Assembly: GCF_000243135.2 (NCBI RefSeq)
Contig: NC_019903.1
Coordinates: forward strand, 968,001 to 1,032,000
Reading direction: 5' to 3'
DNA length: 64,000 nucleotides
Source of the DNA: Desulfitobacterium dichloroeliminans LMG P-21439
GTDB taxonomy: Bacteria; Bacillota; Desulfitobacteriia; Desulfitobacteriales; Desulfitobacteriaceae
Part shown: positions 1-8,514 of the stretch, piece by piece
How positions within the stretch are numbered: the stretch's first letter is position 1
Layout: each line of letters opens with the position of its first letter
Notes under the pieces: generated by a model
Databases searched by the model: none
Seen by the model: only the letters and a program-made list of their open reading frames with translations
Told to the model about the DNA's origin: nothing
Translations under genes and position numbers: made by a program

Positions 1-75
1 CAGACGATATGATGATTCGAAGAAGTATTGAAGTTTCTTTTGCGACGGATAGGCTAAAAAATAGGAGGTTCAATC

Positions 76-744
76 TTGGAATTTTTACAAACTGTGATTG
101 ATATATTCATTCATTTGGACAAGCATCTTGGTGAAATTATTAGTGCCTATGGATTATGGACGTATCTCATACTTTTTTTGATTATTTTTGCGGAAACGGG
201 ATTGGTTGTGACTCCGTTTCTTCCCGGAGATTCTTTGCTTTTTGTGGCGGGGACTTTTGCCGCTGCTGGGGCATTGGATATTAAGATTTTGTTTTTCTTA
301 CTTCTGGGGGCTGCTGTCCTTGGCGACACTGTCAATTACGAGATCGGACGCTACCTTGGGCCCAAGGTATTCTCAAAGGAAATACGTTTCCTTAATCATG
401 AGAATCTGCTGAAGACGCAGAAGTTCTATCAAAAACACGGGGGAAAGACCATTATCATTGCCCGTTTTCTACCCATCATTCGGACCTTTGCTCCCTTTGT
501 GGCAGGTGTCGGCGCCATGAAGTATATGCGATTTCTTTCTTACAATCTCATCGGAGCCCTCTTATGGGTTACGGTCGCCCTTTTCGGAGGCTTTTTCTTT
601 GGCAATTTGCCCTTCGTGCGAGATAACTTCACTCTAGTGATTTTTGCAATCATCGGAACATCGGCAATACCGCCGGTTTATGCTTATCTTAAAAGCTGGT
701 TGCAGAAGAGAGCGCAGGAAAGAATAGGCGCTAACAACGAGTAG
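76..744 (+). CDS. DedA family membrane protein
   Basis: This is a DedA/SNARE-associated family integral membrane protein of 222 residues. The family moves lipids such as undecaprenyl phosphate or phosphatidylethanolamine across the membrane and supports envelope homeostasis. The TTG start follows AGGAGG at a good distance. Family marks are visible: an acidic residue at E40, the PGDSLLF stretch at about 50-56, and the RFLPIIRTFAP stretch at about 130-140, set between hydrophobic segments. It stands alone, followed by a bidirectional hairpin at 824-862. Which lipid it handles cannot be read from sequence. Confidence 0.9.
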   Translation: MEFLQTVIDIFIHLDKHLGEIISAYGLWTYLILFLIIFAETGLVVTPFLPGDSLLFVAGTFAAAGALDIKILFFLLLGAAVLGDTVNYEIGRYLGPKVFSKEIRFLNHENLLKTQKFYQKHGGKTIIIARFLPIIRTFAPFVAGVGAMKYMRFLSYNLIGALLWVTVALFGGFFFGNLPFVRDNFTLVIFAIIGTSAIPPVYAYLKSWLQKRAQERIGANNE

Positions 745-823
745 GATTCCCCTGCAGTAAGGTCAGATGTCAGATGGTAGTTCAAAACAATAAGTTCAAA
801 GCAATAATAAGTGCAACACAAAA

Positions 824-862
824 GTCCACGGCTTTCGTCCCAACAAAAGGACAGCCGTGGAC
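824..862. terminator. Bidirectional terminator between dedA and the dinB operon
   Basis: A 10-bp GC-rich stem (GTCCACGGCT with its complement) with T-rich tails on both sides lies between two convergent transcription units. Confidence 0.75.
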
Positions 863-885
863 TATTCTTTTTGGCTAAGAACCTA

Positions 886-1146
886 TTACATCTTCGCTAA
901 GAACCACTTGCAAGTGTTGAGTTCATACTTCAGCTCAAACACCTTGAGAAGTCCATTGATGACACTTTGGCAGCGGAAAATAATCATGCGATTGCCGGCC
1001 AGCTTCTCCTCAGTTTTTAGGATGATTTTATCAATGGAAACGACCACAGGAACCCCTTCGAAGCGGGCTTTAAACTTTACCGGACGGGGAATGCCCTGCT
1101 CATTGAAACGAGCCACCATCTCAATGGGTTGCATGATAACCTTCAC
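886..1146 (-). CDS. Conserved hypothetical protein downstream of the Y-family polymerase
   Basis: A small 86-residue protein starting at GTG behind AAGGAGG. No family is recognised. It is mostly beta-like, with a basic N-terminal half, and no membrane segment or signal is seen. It begins 48 bases after the polymerase stop codon on the same strand and no terminator lies between them, so it is probably cotranscribed and may belong to the SOS response. The overlapping plus-strand frame at 857-1150 has no ribosome binding site and is a shadow. Confidence 0.7.
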   Translation of the reverse strand: MKVIMQPIEMVARFNEQGIPRPVKFKARFEGVPVVVSIDKIILKTEEKLAGNRMIIFRCQSVINGLLKVFELKYELNTCKWFLAKM

Positions 1147-1194
1147 TTAAACATTCCTCCTTGTATTTTGTTGTCGGGCGATTTTGATGGCAGC

Positions 1195-2448
1195 TTAAAG
1201 TAAACTGGTCATCATGGGATATTCCTCTTCGGCTATTACCCCTCCGGTCATGGCCTTGAGGCCGGAGTGAAGATAAGAAGAACGCATGATGGAATGAGAG
1301 CCAAAGCGCTCTCGAATCACGTCGATGGTCTGATCGATTTTCCGATCCTTCTCATAGTCCCTTTCGAAGAAGGATAACTGTAGAAAATCATTATGACAAA
1401 GCTCAGAGACCCGAACGCCCATATGTCTTAGGGGTTGACCCTTCCATAACTCATCGAAGAGCTCACAAGCGATCTCCCAGATTTCGTTGGTACAGTCTGT
1501 GGGGTGGGAGATTTTTCGTTGATGAGAATATGAGAGAAATTCATGGGTTCGAAAGGAAACGGCTACAAGTTGGGCGAAATACTGATCATGTCTTAAACGA
1601 GCGCTGACGGTTTCTACAAGGGAGAGCAGGACCAGGTGAGCTTCCTTGCGACTATCCACATCGAAGGGCAGGGTGGTGGAATTGCCCATACCTTTGACTT
1701 TCACGCGGCCGCCGGGTCGAACGGGGGAATTTTCAATCCCATGGGCATAATTCCAAATCAGGATGCCATGGCTTTTTAGAGTTGTTCTTAAGATGCGCGG
1801 ATCGGTGTGTGCCAGGTCGCCAATGGTTTTAATATTGCGCGAGAGAAGCTTTTGGGAGGTTGCTCTTCCCACCATGAAGAGCTCTTCGATGGGTAGGGGC
1901 CACATTTTTTCGGGGATTTCCTCAGAAAATAGAGTATGGACCTTGTCGGGCTTTTGGAATTCCGAGGCCATTTTTGCCAATAACTTATTGGTAGAGATAC
2001 CGATATTCACTGTAAAGCCCAGTTCGTTCTTAACCCGATCCTTGATGAGATAGGCCGCCTTAAGGGGATCTCCCCAAAGCTGATCCAGCGAGGTGAAATC
2101 CACAAAGTATTCATCCACGGAGAATTGCTGGATGAGAGGGGAATACTCTTTTAAAATATCTCCTAAAGCTTGGCTGCATTGGCGAAAGAGGAGATAATTA
2201 GGCTTGGCAATAATCAGGTCCGGACATTTAGAGAGAGCAGAATATAAGGTTTCTCCGGTTTTGATATCGTATTTTTTAGCAGGTATAGATTTGGCTAAGA
2301 CAATACCATGCCGGGTCAACGGATCTCCTCCCACTACAGAAGGGACGCTCCTTAAATCCAAGGAATCCCCTTGCTGGAGTCGGTAAGCTGCTTCCCAAGA
2401 AAGATACGCCGAATTCACATCAATATGAAAGATAATATGTTTGCTCAA
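1195..2448 (-). CDS. dinB: Y-family DNA polymerase (DinB/UmuC-like)
   Basis: An error-prone translesion polymerase of about 417 residues. The N-terminal FHIDVNSAYLSWE carries the first catalytic aspartate, and SVDEYFVD near residue 113 carries the second acidic pair typical of the family. The GxST/LAKMAS region and the little-finger domain follow. I place the start at the TTG at 2448 because AGGTGG then lies 9 bases away; the TTG at 2454 is only 3 bases from it. A LexA-type SOS box lies at 2524-2537. The family splits into DinB and ImuB/UmuC-like types; the active-site acids are kept here, so it should be catalytic. Confidence 0.9.
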   Translation of the reverse strand: MSKHIIFHIDVNSAYLSWEAAYRLQQGDSLDLRSVPSVVGGDPLTRHGIVLAKSIPAKKYDIKTGETLYSALSKCPDLIIAKPNYLLFRQCSQALGDILKEYSPLIQQFSVDEYFVDFTSLDQLWGDPLKAAYLIKDRVKNELGFTVNIGISTNKLLAKMASEFQKPDKVHTLFSEEIPEKMWPLPIEELFMVGRATSQKLLSRNIKTIGDLAHTDPRILRTTLKSHGILIWNYAHGIENSPVRPGGRVKVKGMGNSTTLPFDVDSRKEAHLVLLSLVETVSARLRHDQYFAQLVAVSFRTHEFLSYSHQRKISHPTDCTNEIWEIACELFDELWKGQPLRHMGVRVSELCHNDFLQLSFFERDYEKDRKIDQTIDVIRERFGSHSIMRSSYLHSGLKAMTGGVIAEEEYPMMTSLL

Positions 2449-2797
2449 TATCAAGCACCACCTGAAGAGGAATCATTTTTTGCAATGAACTGCTAAATTT
2501 AGTTCTGCTTTATCTATTATATGCGAATATATGTTCGATATCAATAGAAACAAACATTCTATTATTGTTAGATTATGCTTAAGATGGCGAGATCAACCAA
2601 AGTTGACCTCGGTACTGGACTAATAATCAAAGAAGGTTGAATCCGAATCCCTTTCTAAAAACGCGGCCTCGTTCAATCCAAACGAAACAGCGTAATTTTA
2701 ATGAAATGTTCGAATTTAGGGTTGAATTATTCAAGAACATAAGGTATAGTTTATAAGGTTTGCGTGGTGTCAAGCTTTAACCGAGGAGGAAAAAATC
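2449..2797. other. Intergenic region with SOS box
   Basis: This 349-base divergent region holds the SOS box at 2524-2537 for the polymerase and the upstream region of the flavoprotein at 2798, whose TTG start follows GAGGAGG. No other gene or structured element is evident. Confidence 0.5.
2524..2537. promoter_or_regulatory. LexA (DinR) SOS box
   Basis: The 14-mer CGAATATATGTTCG matches the Firmicute SOS consensus CGAAC-N4-GTTCG at all but one defined position. It lies 76 bases upstream of the polymerase start, as expected for LexA control. Confidence 0.75.
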
Positions 2798-4231
2798 TTG
2801 AAAAAGTATGACGTGATCATCATTGGGGCAGGTCCCGCCGGAATTTTTGCAAGTTATGAATTAGCAATCAAGGCCCCCCAGCTCTCTGTCCTTTTGATTG
2901 AAAAAGGCCGGGATATCTATAAACGCAGTTGTCCTATTTTAAAAAAGACCCTTTCTAAATGCCCGCCGCCTAATAAGCAAAGGGAGTTTGCCAGCTGTAC
3001 ACCGGCATGCTCAATCACCAATGGTTTTGGTGGTGCCGGAGCTTATTCGGATGGGAAGTTTAATATAACCACAGAGTTTGGGGGATGGCTCACCGAATAC
3101 CTGCCTCCTTCAGAAGTCTTAAGCCTGATTAAATATGTGGATGAGATTAACCTAAAGCATGGAGCCACTTCCGCCCTAACGGATCCCAATACTCCTATAG
3201 TAAAGGGAATTGAAAAGAAAGCTTTAGGAGCTGGCCTGAAATTGCTCCGCGCTCAAGTTCGCCATCTGGGAACGGAATTAAACCTGGAAATTCTTAAGGA
3301 CATCTACGAGTTTCTTAAAGGCAAAATCGATATGGTTTTCGAAACAGAAGTTGCCGACATCATCGCAGATGAAGGGGCAGGACACCTGCAGGTCAAGGGA
3401 ATCCGCACCGCTAAGGGCGAGGAGTACTATGCACCTAAGGTTGTGGTGGTTCCCGGTCGGGATGGTTCAGAGTGGTTTGCTGATGCCTTAAAGAAATACA
3501 AGTTGGAAATGAGCAGCAACCAAGTGGATGTGGGGGTTCGGGTCGAGACCCTGGACACTATCATGGAAGATATTAATGAGAACTTGTACGAAGGAAAGTT
3601 CCTCTATCGGACTTCCGTAGGTACGACAGTAAGAAGCTTCTGTAGCAACCCTTCCGGTCATGTGGTTATTGAAAATCACACGGGTGTGATGCTGGCCAAC
3701 GGACATGCTTATCGTGATAAGAATCTAGGCAGCAATAATACGAACTTTGCCCTTTTGGTTTCCCATAACTTCTCCTATCCTTTTAATAAGCCTACAGAGT
3801 ATGCCAAGAATATTTCCCGACTGGCCAATGACTTATCCAACGGCAGTGTCTTAGTTCAGACCTTTGGGGATATTATGAAAGGACGCCGCTCGACAGAGAA
3901 GAGGATCAAGGAGAGCTTCGTCGAGCCCACCTTAAAAGAAGCTGTTCCTGGCAATCTAGGGCTTGTACTTCCTTATTCCACCATGAAAAGCATTATAGAG
4001 ATGATTGAAGCTCTCGATAAAGTAACGCCGGGGATTGCCTCTGAACACACCTTGCTTTACGGAGTTGAAGCCAAATTCTATTCCTCGCGTCCGAAGCTAA
4101 AAAGCAATTTTGAAACCGAAATTGGGGGACTTTATGCGGGGGGAGACGGTGCGGGGATTACTCGCGGTCTAGCCCAGGCTGAAGCCTGCGGAGTGATGAT
4201 TGCTCGCAATATCATGGAGGAGAATGGCTAA
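2798..4231 (+). CDS. FAD-dependent dehydrogenase, COG2509 type
   Basis: A 477-residue flavoprotein with an N-terminal Rossmann fold (GAGPAG at 11-16) followed by a cysteine-rich stretch (CPPPNKQREFASC, about residues 56-68) and a GGAGAYSDGK segment that are characteristic of the COG2509 uncharacterised dehydrogenase group. A C-terminal GGDGAGITRG motif closes the FAD-binding fold. The physiological substrate of this group is not known to me. The start is TTG behind GAGGAGG. It is monocistronic, ended by the hairpin at about 4302-4352. Confidence 0.85.
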   Translation: MKKYDVIIIGAGPAGIFASYELAIKAPQLSVLLIEKGRDIYKRSCPILKKTLSKCPPPNKQREFASCTPACSITNGFGGAGAYSDGKFNITTEFGGWLTEYLPPSEVLSLIKYVDEINLKHGATSALTDPNTPIVKGIEKKALGAGLKLLRAQVRHLGTELNLEILKDIYEFLKGKIDMVFETEVADIIADEGAGHLQVKGIRTAKGEEYYAPKVVVVPGRDGSEWFADALKKYKLEMSSNQVDVGVRVETLDTIMEDINENLYEGKFLYRTSVGTTVRSFCSNPSGHVVIENHTGVMLANGHAYRDKNLGSNNTNFALLVSHNFSYPFNKPTEYAKNISRLANDLSNGSVLVQTFGDIMKGRRSTEKRIKESFVEPTLKEAVPGNLGLVLPYSTMKSIIEMIEALDKVTPGIASEHTLLYGVEAKFYSSRPKLKSNFETEIGGLYAGGDGAGITRGLAQAEACGVMIARNIMEENG

Positions 4232-4299
4232 AACCGCTCATCTTCCGCTCCTAGAAGTAGGTTTAAGCTGAACTCTTTACTGAATTTGCTATATAAAAA

Positions 4300-4352
4300 A
4301 GTGCACCTCCGAATGTTAGATTTCGTGTCCAACATTTGAGGGTGCACTTTAA
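4300..4352. terminator. Bidirectional terminator
   Basis: An AAGTGCACC / GGTGCACTT outer stem with a partly paired AATGTT/AACATT inner part and flanking A and T tracts separates the convergent flavoprotein and symporter genes. Confidence 0.75.
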
Positions 4353-4417
4353 TTTTGCCCTATAGCAGTCAAATATTCTATGGAGGGTTGCTGTTGATTA
4401 ATGAGATTTGCTTTTGC

Positions 4418-5878
4418 CTATATACCTTTGGTCTCAGCTGCAGATCTATCAAACTCATCTTGAACAGCTTTTGAAGGTTCAGCTGTCAAAAGACTGACGA
4501 TGATAATTGAGAGCAGGCCGACGATGAAACCAGGAATAATTTCATAGACAGCGCTGAAGGCAGGGAACTGTTCCCAAAGGATAACGGTGAGTGAACCCAT
4601 AACCATACCGGCTAGTGCTCCCCACTTGGTCATTCGTTTCCAGTAGAGGCTCAATAGAATAACAGGGCCAAAAGCAGAGCCGAAGCCCGCCCAAGCGTAA
4701 CCTACGAGGTTAAGAATTGTATCGTTCTGGGTCCAGGCCAGATAGGTCGCCAGCAGAGCAACCAACAAAACACAAAGGCGGCTGACGAAAATTAGCTCTT
4801 TATCTGTAGCTGAGCGTCGGAACAGAATACGGTAGATATCTTCAGTCAGGGAACTCGAGGTTACCAGAAGCTGAGAGGAGATTGTGCTCATAATTGCGGC
4901 AAGAATGGCAGAGATCAGGAATCCCGTGATGATTGGGTGGAAGAGAATTTTGCCCAGCTCAATGAACACTGTCTCAGGGTCGGCTAAGGTCAGGCCATGA
5001 GTAGAAAAGTAGGCAATCCCCACCAAACCAGTAAACATAGCGCCGATTTCAGAGAAGATCATCCAACTCATGCCAATTTTGCGGGATCGATTGATTTCGC
5101 CGACTGAGGAAATGGCCATAAAACGGACAATGATATGTGGCTGACCAAAGTAACCCAAGCCCCATGCTAATAGGGAAATAATACCGATGGCCGTCGTTCC
5201 GGTAAAGATGTTTAAAAGGTTAGGATCAATGGTTTGGATGGTGGTGATGCTTTCACCAAGGCCGCCCGTATACCAGAGGGTTACGACAGGGACCGCAATC
5301 AAAGCGATAACCATGATTAGTCCTTGGACGAAGTCAGTAAAGCTCACAGCCAGAAAGCCGCCGATGAGGGTATAGCCCACAATGACGGCAAGAATCAACC
5401 AAAGACCTGTATGGTAATCCATGCCGAAGGTCGTGTTAAAAAGAACGGCACCAGAAACTAGACCCGAGGAAACATAAAAAGTAAAGAAGGTAATAATGAC
5501 AAGTGCGGATACTAAACGGAGCACATGAGTAGTATCATGAAAACGATGTCCGAGAAAGGAAGGAATCGTAATGGAATCACTGGCGATTTCCGTGTAGGAG
5601 CGCAAACGTGGTGCCACATAAAGCCAGTTGAGATAAGCACCGATGGTAAGGCCGGCGACAATCCAGCCCGAGCTTATTCCGGAAACAAACATAGCTCCGG
5701 GTAGTCCCATCATCAGCCAACCGCTCATGTCGGAGGCTCCGGCGCTTAAAGCTGTGACCGCTGGGCCAAGGGTTCTTCCTCCAATCATGTAATCGGATAG
5801 ATTTGTGGTCCTTCTATAGGAATAATACCCGATGGACAACATCATGATCATATAGCAGATGACCGAAAAAGCAATCAC
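4418..5878 (-). CDS. putP: Sodium/proline symporter family (SSS, PutP-like)
   Basis: A sodium:solute symporter with about 13 hydrophobic segments. The N-terminal SDYMIGGRTLGP and the ALSAGASDMSGWLMMGLPGA region are typical of PutP; the ASDMSGW segment forms part of the substrate and Na+ site. The open frame runs upstream to 6004, but the extra 42 residues are unlike the family. AAGGAG lies 12 bases before a GTG at 5878, giving 486 residues, close to normal PutP length; an ATT codon lies at a better distance, so the exact start is uncertain. It could transport another solute of the family. Confidence 0.85.
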   Translation of the reverse strand: MIAFSVICYMIMMLSIGYYSYRRTTNLSDYMIGGRTLGPAVTALSAGASDMSGWLMMGLPGAMFVSGISSGWIVAGLTIGAYLNWLYVAPRLRSYTEIASDSITIPSFLGHRFHDTTHVLRLVSALVIITFFTFYVSSGLVSGAVLFNTTFGMDYHTGLWLILAVIVGYTLIGGFLAVSFTDFVQGLIMVIALIAVPVVTLWYTGGLGESITTIQTIDPNLLNIFTGTTAIGIISLLAWGLGYFGQPHIIVRFMAISSVGEINRSRKIGMSWMIFSEIGAMFTGLVGIAYFSTHGLTLADPETVFIELGKILFHPIITGFLISAILAAIMSTISSQLLVTSSSLTEDIYRILFRRSATDKELIFVSRLCVLLVALLATYLAWTQNDTILNLVGYAWAGFGSAFGPVILLSLYWKRMTKWGALAGMVMGSLTVILWEQFPAFSAVYEIIPGFIVGLLSIIIVSLLTAEPSKAVQDEFDRSAAETKGI

Positions 5879-6109
5879 TCCAATATCACTCTCCTTAATT
5901 CTTTGATATTTTATAAATATATGAATCGCTATTATAGTACACATGATACCATAATGCCCAGAGGTTGATAAGTAGAAAATGAATAAGTATACATTATTTT
6001 TCATAAAAGATTAGCGACAACAGGTACATATTCATGGCTCAAAAGGCGCAAACTCTTTGTTGTATATATTTTTCTTATAGAACGGCTCAAAGAATAAGGA
6101 GTGAAGCGA

Positions 6110-8023
6110 ATGACTGAATCGATTCTGGAAAAAAGCGAAGGCCGGGTTAGTTATCACGATTCCGTGGAGGAAATGCTCAAGAGAATCCGCGAAGATGAGA
6201 TGTCTAATGTATTTGATCGTTATGCATCTCAAGAAAAGATCCGCTGCAAGTTCTGTCTCGAAGGCCGAAGCTGTCAGCTATGCTCTAATGGTCCTTGCCG
6301 AATCAGCGATAAGGGAGGGCAGGACAAAGGGGTTTGCGGTATCGGTCCTGATGCGATGGCCATGAGAAAATTCCTCCTGCAAAATATTATGGGTGCAGGT
6401 ACATATAGTCATCATGCTTATGAAGCCTTTCGCACCTTGAAAGCCACTGCCGAAGGAAAAACCCCTTTTAAAATTAAGGAGCCCGAGAAACTAAAGTGGA
6501 TGTGCGAAAAGCTGGGTATCAATACGAACCAAGATACGAACCAGATGGCTATTCAGCTGGCAGATCTTTTAGAGAATCAACAGCGAGTCGGAGTGGAAGA
6601 GCCTAACCTGATGGTTGAAGCCTTTGCTCCGAAGAAGAGAAAGCAAGTTTGGCGGGATCTGAATATATACCCTTCTGGAACAGTTCATGAAGAACAAAAC
6701 TGTGTAGCAAGCTGTTTAACCAACGTGGATGGCAACCATGTTTCCTTGGCTATCAAAGCCCTCCGTTTAGGATTAGCCACCATTTACAACTCTCAGATTG
6801 GTCTGGAAATGGTGCAAGATATTCTTTATGGAACACCCAAACCTCACGAAGTCGAAGTGGACTTAGGGATTATGTGCCCGGAACATGTCAATATTGTCTT
6901 TAATGGTCATCAGCCTTGGATTGGTGCGGCAACCATTGAAAGAGCGCGTTCGGCTGATGTTCAAGAGAAAGCAAGAGCCGCCGGGGCAAAAGGTCTGCGG
7001 GTGGTTGGATCTATTGAGACAGGACAAGAGCTTCTACAGCGTTTTGAGGTGGATGATGTTTTTGTAGGGTTGATGGGCAACTGGCTGGCAATCGAGCCTC
7101 TCATGGCCACGGGGACCGTTGATGTCTTTGCCATGGAAGAAAACTGCTCCCCCCCGGCTCTTGACATGTATGCTGAGAAATACCAAGCCACCCTTGTTTC
7201 TATCAGCACGATTATTGATATCCCAGGACTTCAACATAAGTTCCCTTATGACCCATCAGAAACGGAAACTATCGTCGAAAAACTCATTGATTTGGCTATT
7301 GAAAACTTTAAAAAGCGCAAAGATAAGGTGAAACCCTTAGTTCCTCAGAAAAAGATGAAAGCAATCGCCGGATTCTCCACAGAGGCTGTCTTAGGGGCCT
7401 TGGGAAATAAGCTGGACCCTTTAGTCGAAGTCATTGCAGCAGGGAAAATCAAAGGTGTCGTCGCCTTGGCTAACTGCTCAACCTTAAGGAATGGTCCTCA
7501 GGATTGGAATACTGTGAATCTGACGAAGGAGTTAATCAAACGAGATATCCTTGTGGTCGCTGGTGGATGTGGAAACCACGCCTTAGAAGTTGCCGGACTG
7601 TGCAACATGGATGCCGTGAATCTGGCGGGCTCAGGACTTAAAGAGATTTGTACCGCCTTAAAAATTCCCCCGGTTCTCAGCTTTGGTACCTGTACAGACA
7701 CTGGACGGATCAGTATGCTGGTAACCGCTCTTGCGGATCACTTGGATGTGGATATTCCTCAACTTCCTATTGCCGTTACAGCACCCGAGTGGATGGAGCA
7801 GAAGGCCACGATTGATGGTATCTTTGCTATCGCCTACGGAGCATATACCCATCTTTCACCGACTCCTTTTGTCTCAGGTGCCCCTCAATTAGTCAAGCTG
7901 TTGACTGAAGATATAGAGGGGATGACCGGAGGGAAGGTCGCTCTCGGAGATGACCCTGTCGAAGTGGCCCAAGGCATTGAGGCTCACATCATAACTAAAC
8001 GCAAAGGATTAGGATTGCAGTAA
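6110..8023 (+). CDS. cooS: CooS-type carbon monoxide dehydrogenase-like protein lacking a C-cluster cysteine (CooS-V type)
   Basis: A full-length CODH scaffold of 637 residues starting at ATG 8 bases after AAGGAG. Compared from memory with Carboxydothermus CODH-II, the histidine ligand (NGHQP), and the cysteines in EENCSPP, LANCSTL, GGCGNHA and FGTCTDT, and the catalytic lysine in EQKATI, are kept. The canonical GICCTGNE motif reads GSIETGQE here, so the Cys295 position is Ile. His93, His99 and His102 positions are Tyr, Glu and Arg. In the N-terminal cluster motif CKFC...CQLC...C the Cys47 D-cluster position is Ser, with an extra Cys three residues after Cys39. Such deviant CODHs (CooS-V) carry a hybrid Fe-S-O cluster and do not oxidise CO. 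No cooC, cooF or acetyl-CoA synthase gene lies nearby. Confidence 0.85.
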   Translation: MTESILEKSEGRVSYHDSVEEMLKRIREDEMSNVFDRYASQEKIRCKFCLEGRSCQLCSNGPCRISDKGGQDKGVCGIGPDAMAMRKFLLQNIMGAGTYSHHAYEAFRTLKATAEGKTPFKIKEPEKLKWMCEKLGINTNQDTNQMAIQLADLLENQQRVGVEEPNLMVEAFAPKKRKQVWRDLNIYPSGTVHEEQNCVASCLTNVDGNHVSLAIKALRLGLATIYNSQIGLEMVQDILYGTPKPHEVEVDLGIMCPEHVNIVFNGHQPWIGAATIERARSADVQEKARAAGAKGLRVVGSIETGQELLQRFEVDDVFVGLMGNWLAIEPLMATGTVDVFAMEENCSPPALDMYAEKYQATLVSISTIIDIPGLQHKFPYDPSETETIVEKLIDLAIENFKKRKDKVKPLVPQKKMKAIAGFSTEAVLGALGNKLDPLVEVIAAGKIKGVVALANCSTLRNGPQDWNTVNLTKELIKRDILVVAGGCGNHALEVAGLCNMDAVNLAGSGLKEICTALKIPPVLSFGTCTDTGRISMLVTALADHLDVDIPQLPIAVTAPEWMEQKATIDGIFAIAYGAYTHLSPTPFVSGAPQLVKLLTEDIEGMTGGKVALGDDPVEVAQGIEAHIITKRKGLGLQ

Positions 8024-8033
8024 ATAGGAACAG

Positions 8034-8072
8034 TAAGGAGTGTGGGCATCAGCCGGCGCTCCTTTTCGTCTT
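8034..8072 (+). terminator. Probable cooS terminator
   Basis: An AAGGAG / CTCCTT stem with a GC-rich interior and a TTTTCGTCTT tail follows the cooS stop codon by a few bases. Confidence 0.5.
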
Positions 8073-8200
8073 ATGGATAGAATGAGATAACCTGAAAGGT
8101 TGAGCACTTCTTCAAGGTAAAATGCTGAACATGCTCCAATCCTGTAGGGGACTTAAAGTAAAAGACTTAATGATACAAGAAAAAAATGTAAATAGGAGGA

Positions 8201-8230
8201 TTGACAGACTTGCCCGGTAAAACGTATACT
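8201..8230 (+). promoter_or_regulatory. Promoter of the leader-MFS unit
   Basis: A consensus TTGACA (8201-8206) and TATACT (8225-8230) are separated by 18 bases. They lie about 60 bases upstream of the leader ORF. Confidence 0.7.
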
Positions 8231-8293
8231 TAATAATGTTTTAATACATAGGAAAAATCTTACTTAGCGTACGTCAGAAAGGAGGCCGTGACT

Positions 8294-8374
8294 ATGACTT
8301 TATTTATTGCTCCAGCTTATTTGTATAACAGTTATCCTGTAATTTCATCCTACGGCCTGAGACTACCCATTTGA
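8294..8374 (+). CDS. 26-residue leader peptide upstream of the MFS exporter
   Basis: A short ORF starting at ATG 8 bases after a perfect AAAGGAGG. It encodes a hydrophobic peptide beginning MTLFIAPAYLYNSYP and rich in Tyr, Ile, Leu and Ser. It sits between a consensus promoter and two hairpins, 141 bases before the transporter. Position and signals suggest a translated leader that senses ribosome stalling, as known for antibiotic-inducible export genes; no function other than that is suggested by the sequence. No relative is recognised. Confidence 0.65.
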   Translation: MTLFIAPAYLYNSYPVISSYGLRLPI

Positions 8375-8410
8375 CCATTGACATTTATTGAATTGGAAAT
8401 GGATGGTGGA

Positions 8411-8446
8411 GTCACGGGCTATAACCGTGACTTTATTTATTTTTAT
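8411..8446 (+). terminator. Attenuator-like hairpin 1 between leader and MFS gene
   Basis: GTCACGG (8411-8417) pairs perfectly with CCGTGAC (8425-8431) around a 7-base loop, followed by a T-rich tail (TTTATTTATTTTT). The CCGTGACT overlapping the leader start region at 8286-8293 is identical to the 3' arm and can pair instead with the 5' arm, giving an antiterminator. Confidence 0.65.
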
Positions 8447-8490
8447 AAAGCCACGGAACTCTCTTTGGAGAGAAGTCCGTGGCTTTGTTG
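8447..8490 (+). terminator. Attenuator-like hairpin 2 before the MFS gene
   Basis: AAAGCCACGGA pairs with TCCGTGGCTTT around a central loop that itself can pair, 28 bases before the MFS start. Its T tract is short. Its arms are related in sequence to hairpin 1 (GCCACGG versus GTCACGG), so exchange pairing between the two is possible. Confidence 0.5.
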
Positions 8491-8514
8491 ATTGACGGAA
8501 GAGAGAGATAGAAG

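Noticed and set aside
857..1150. A 97-codon plus-strand frame
   Set aside because: It mirrors the minus-strand gene at 886-1146, which has a perfect ribosome binding site, and it starts inside a terminator hairpin.
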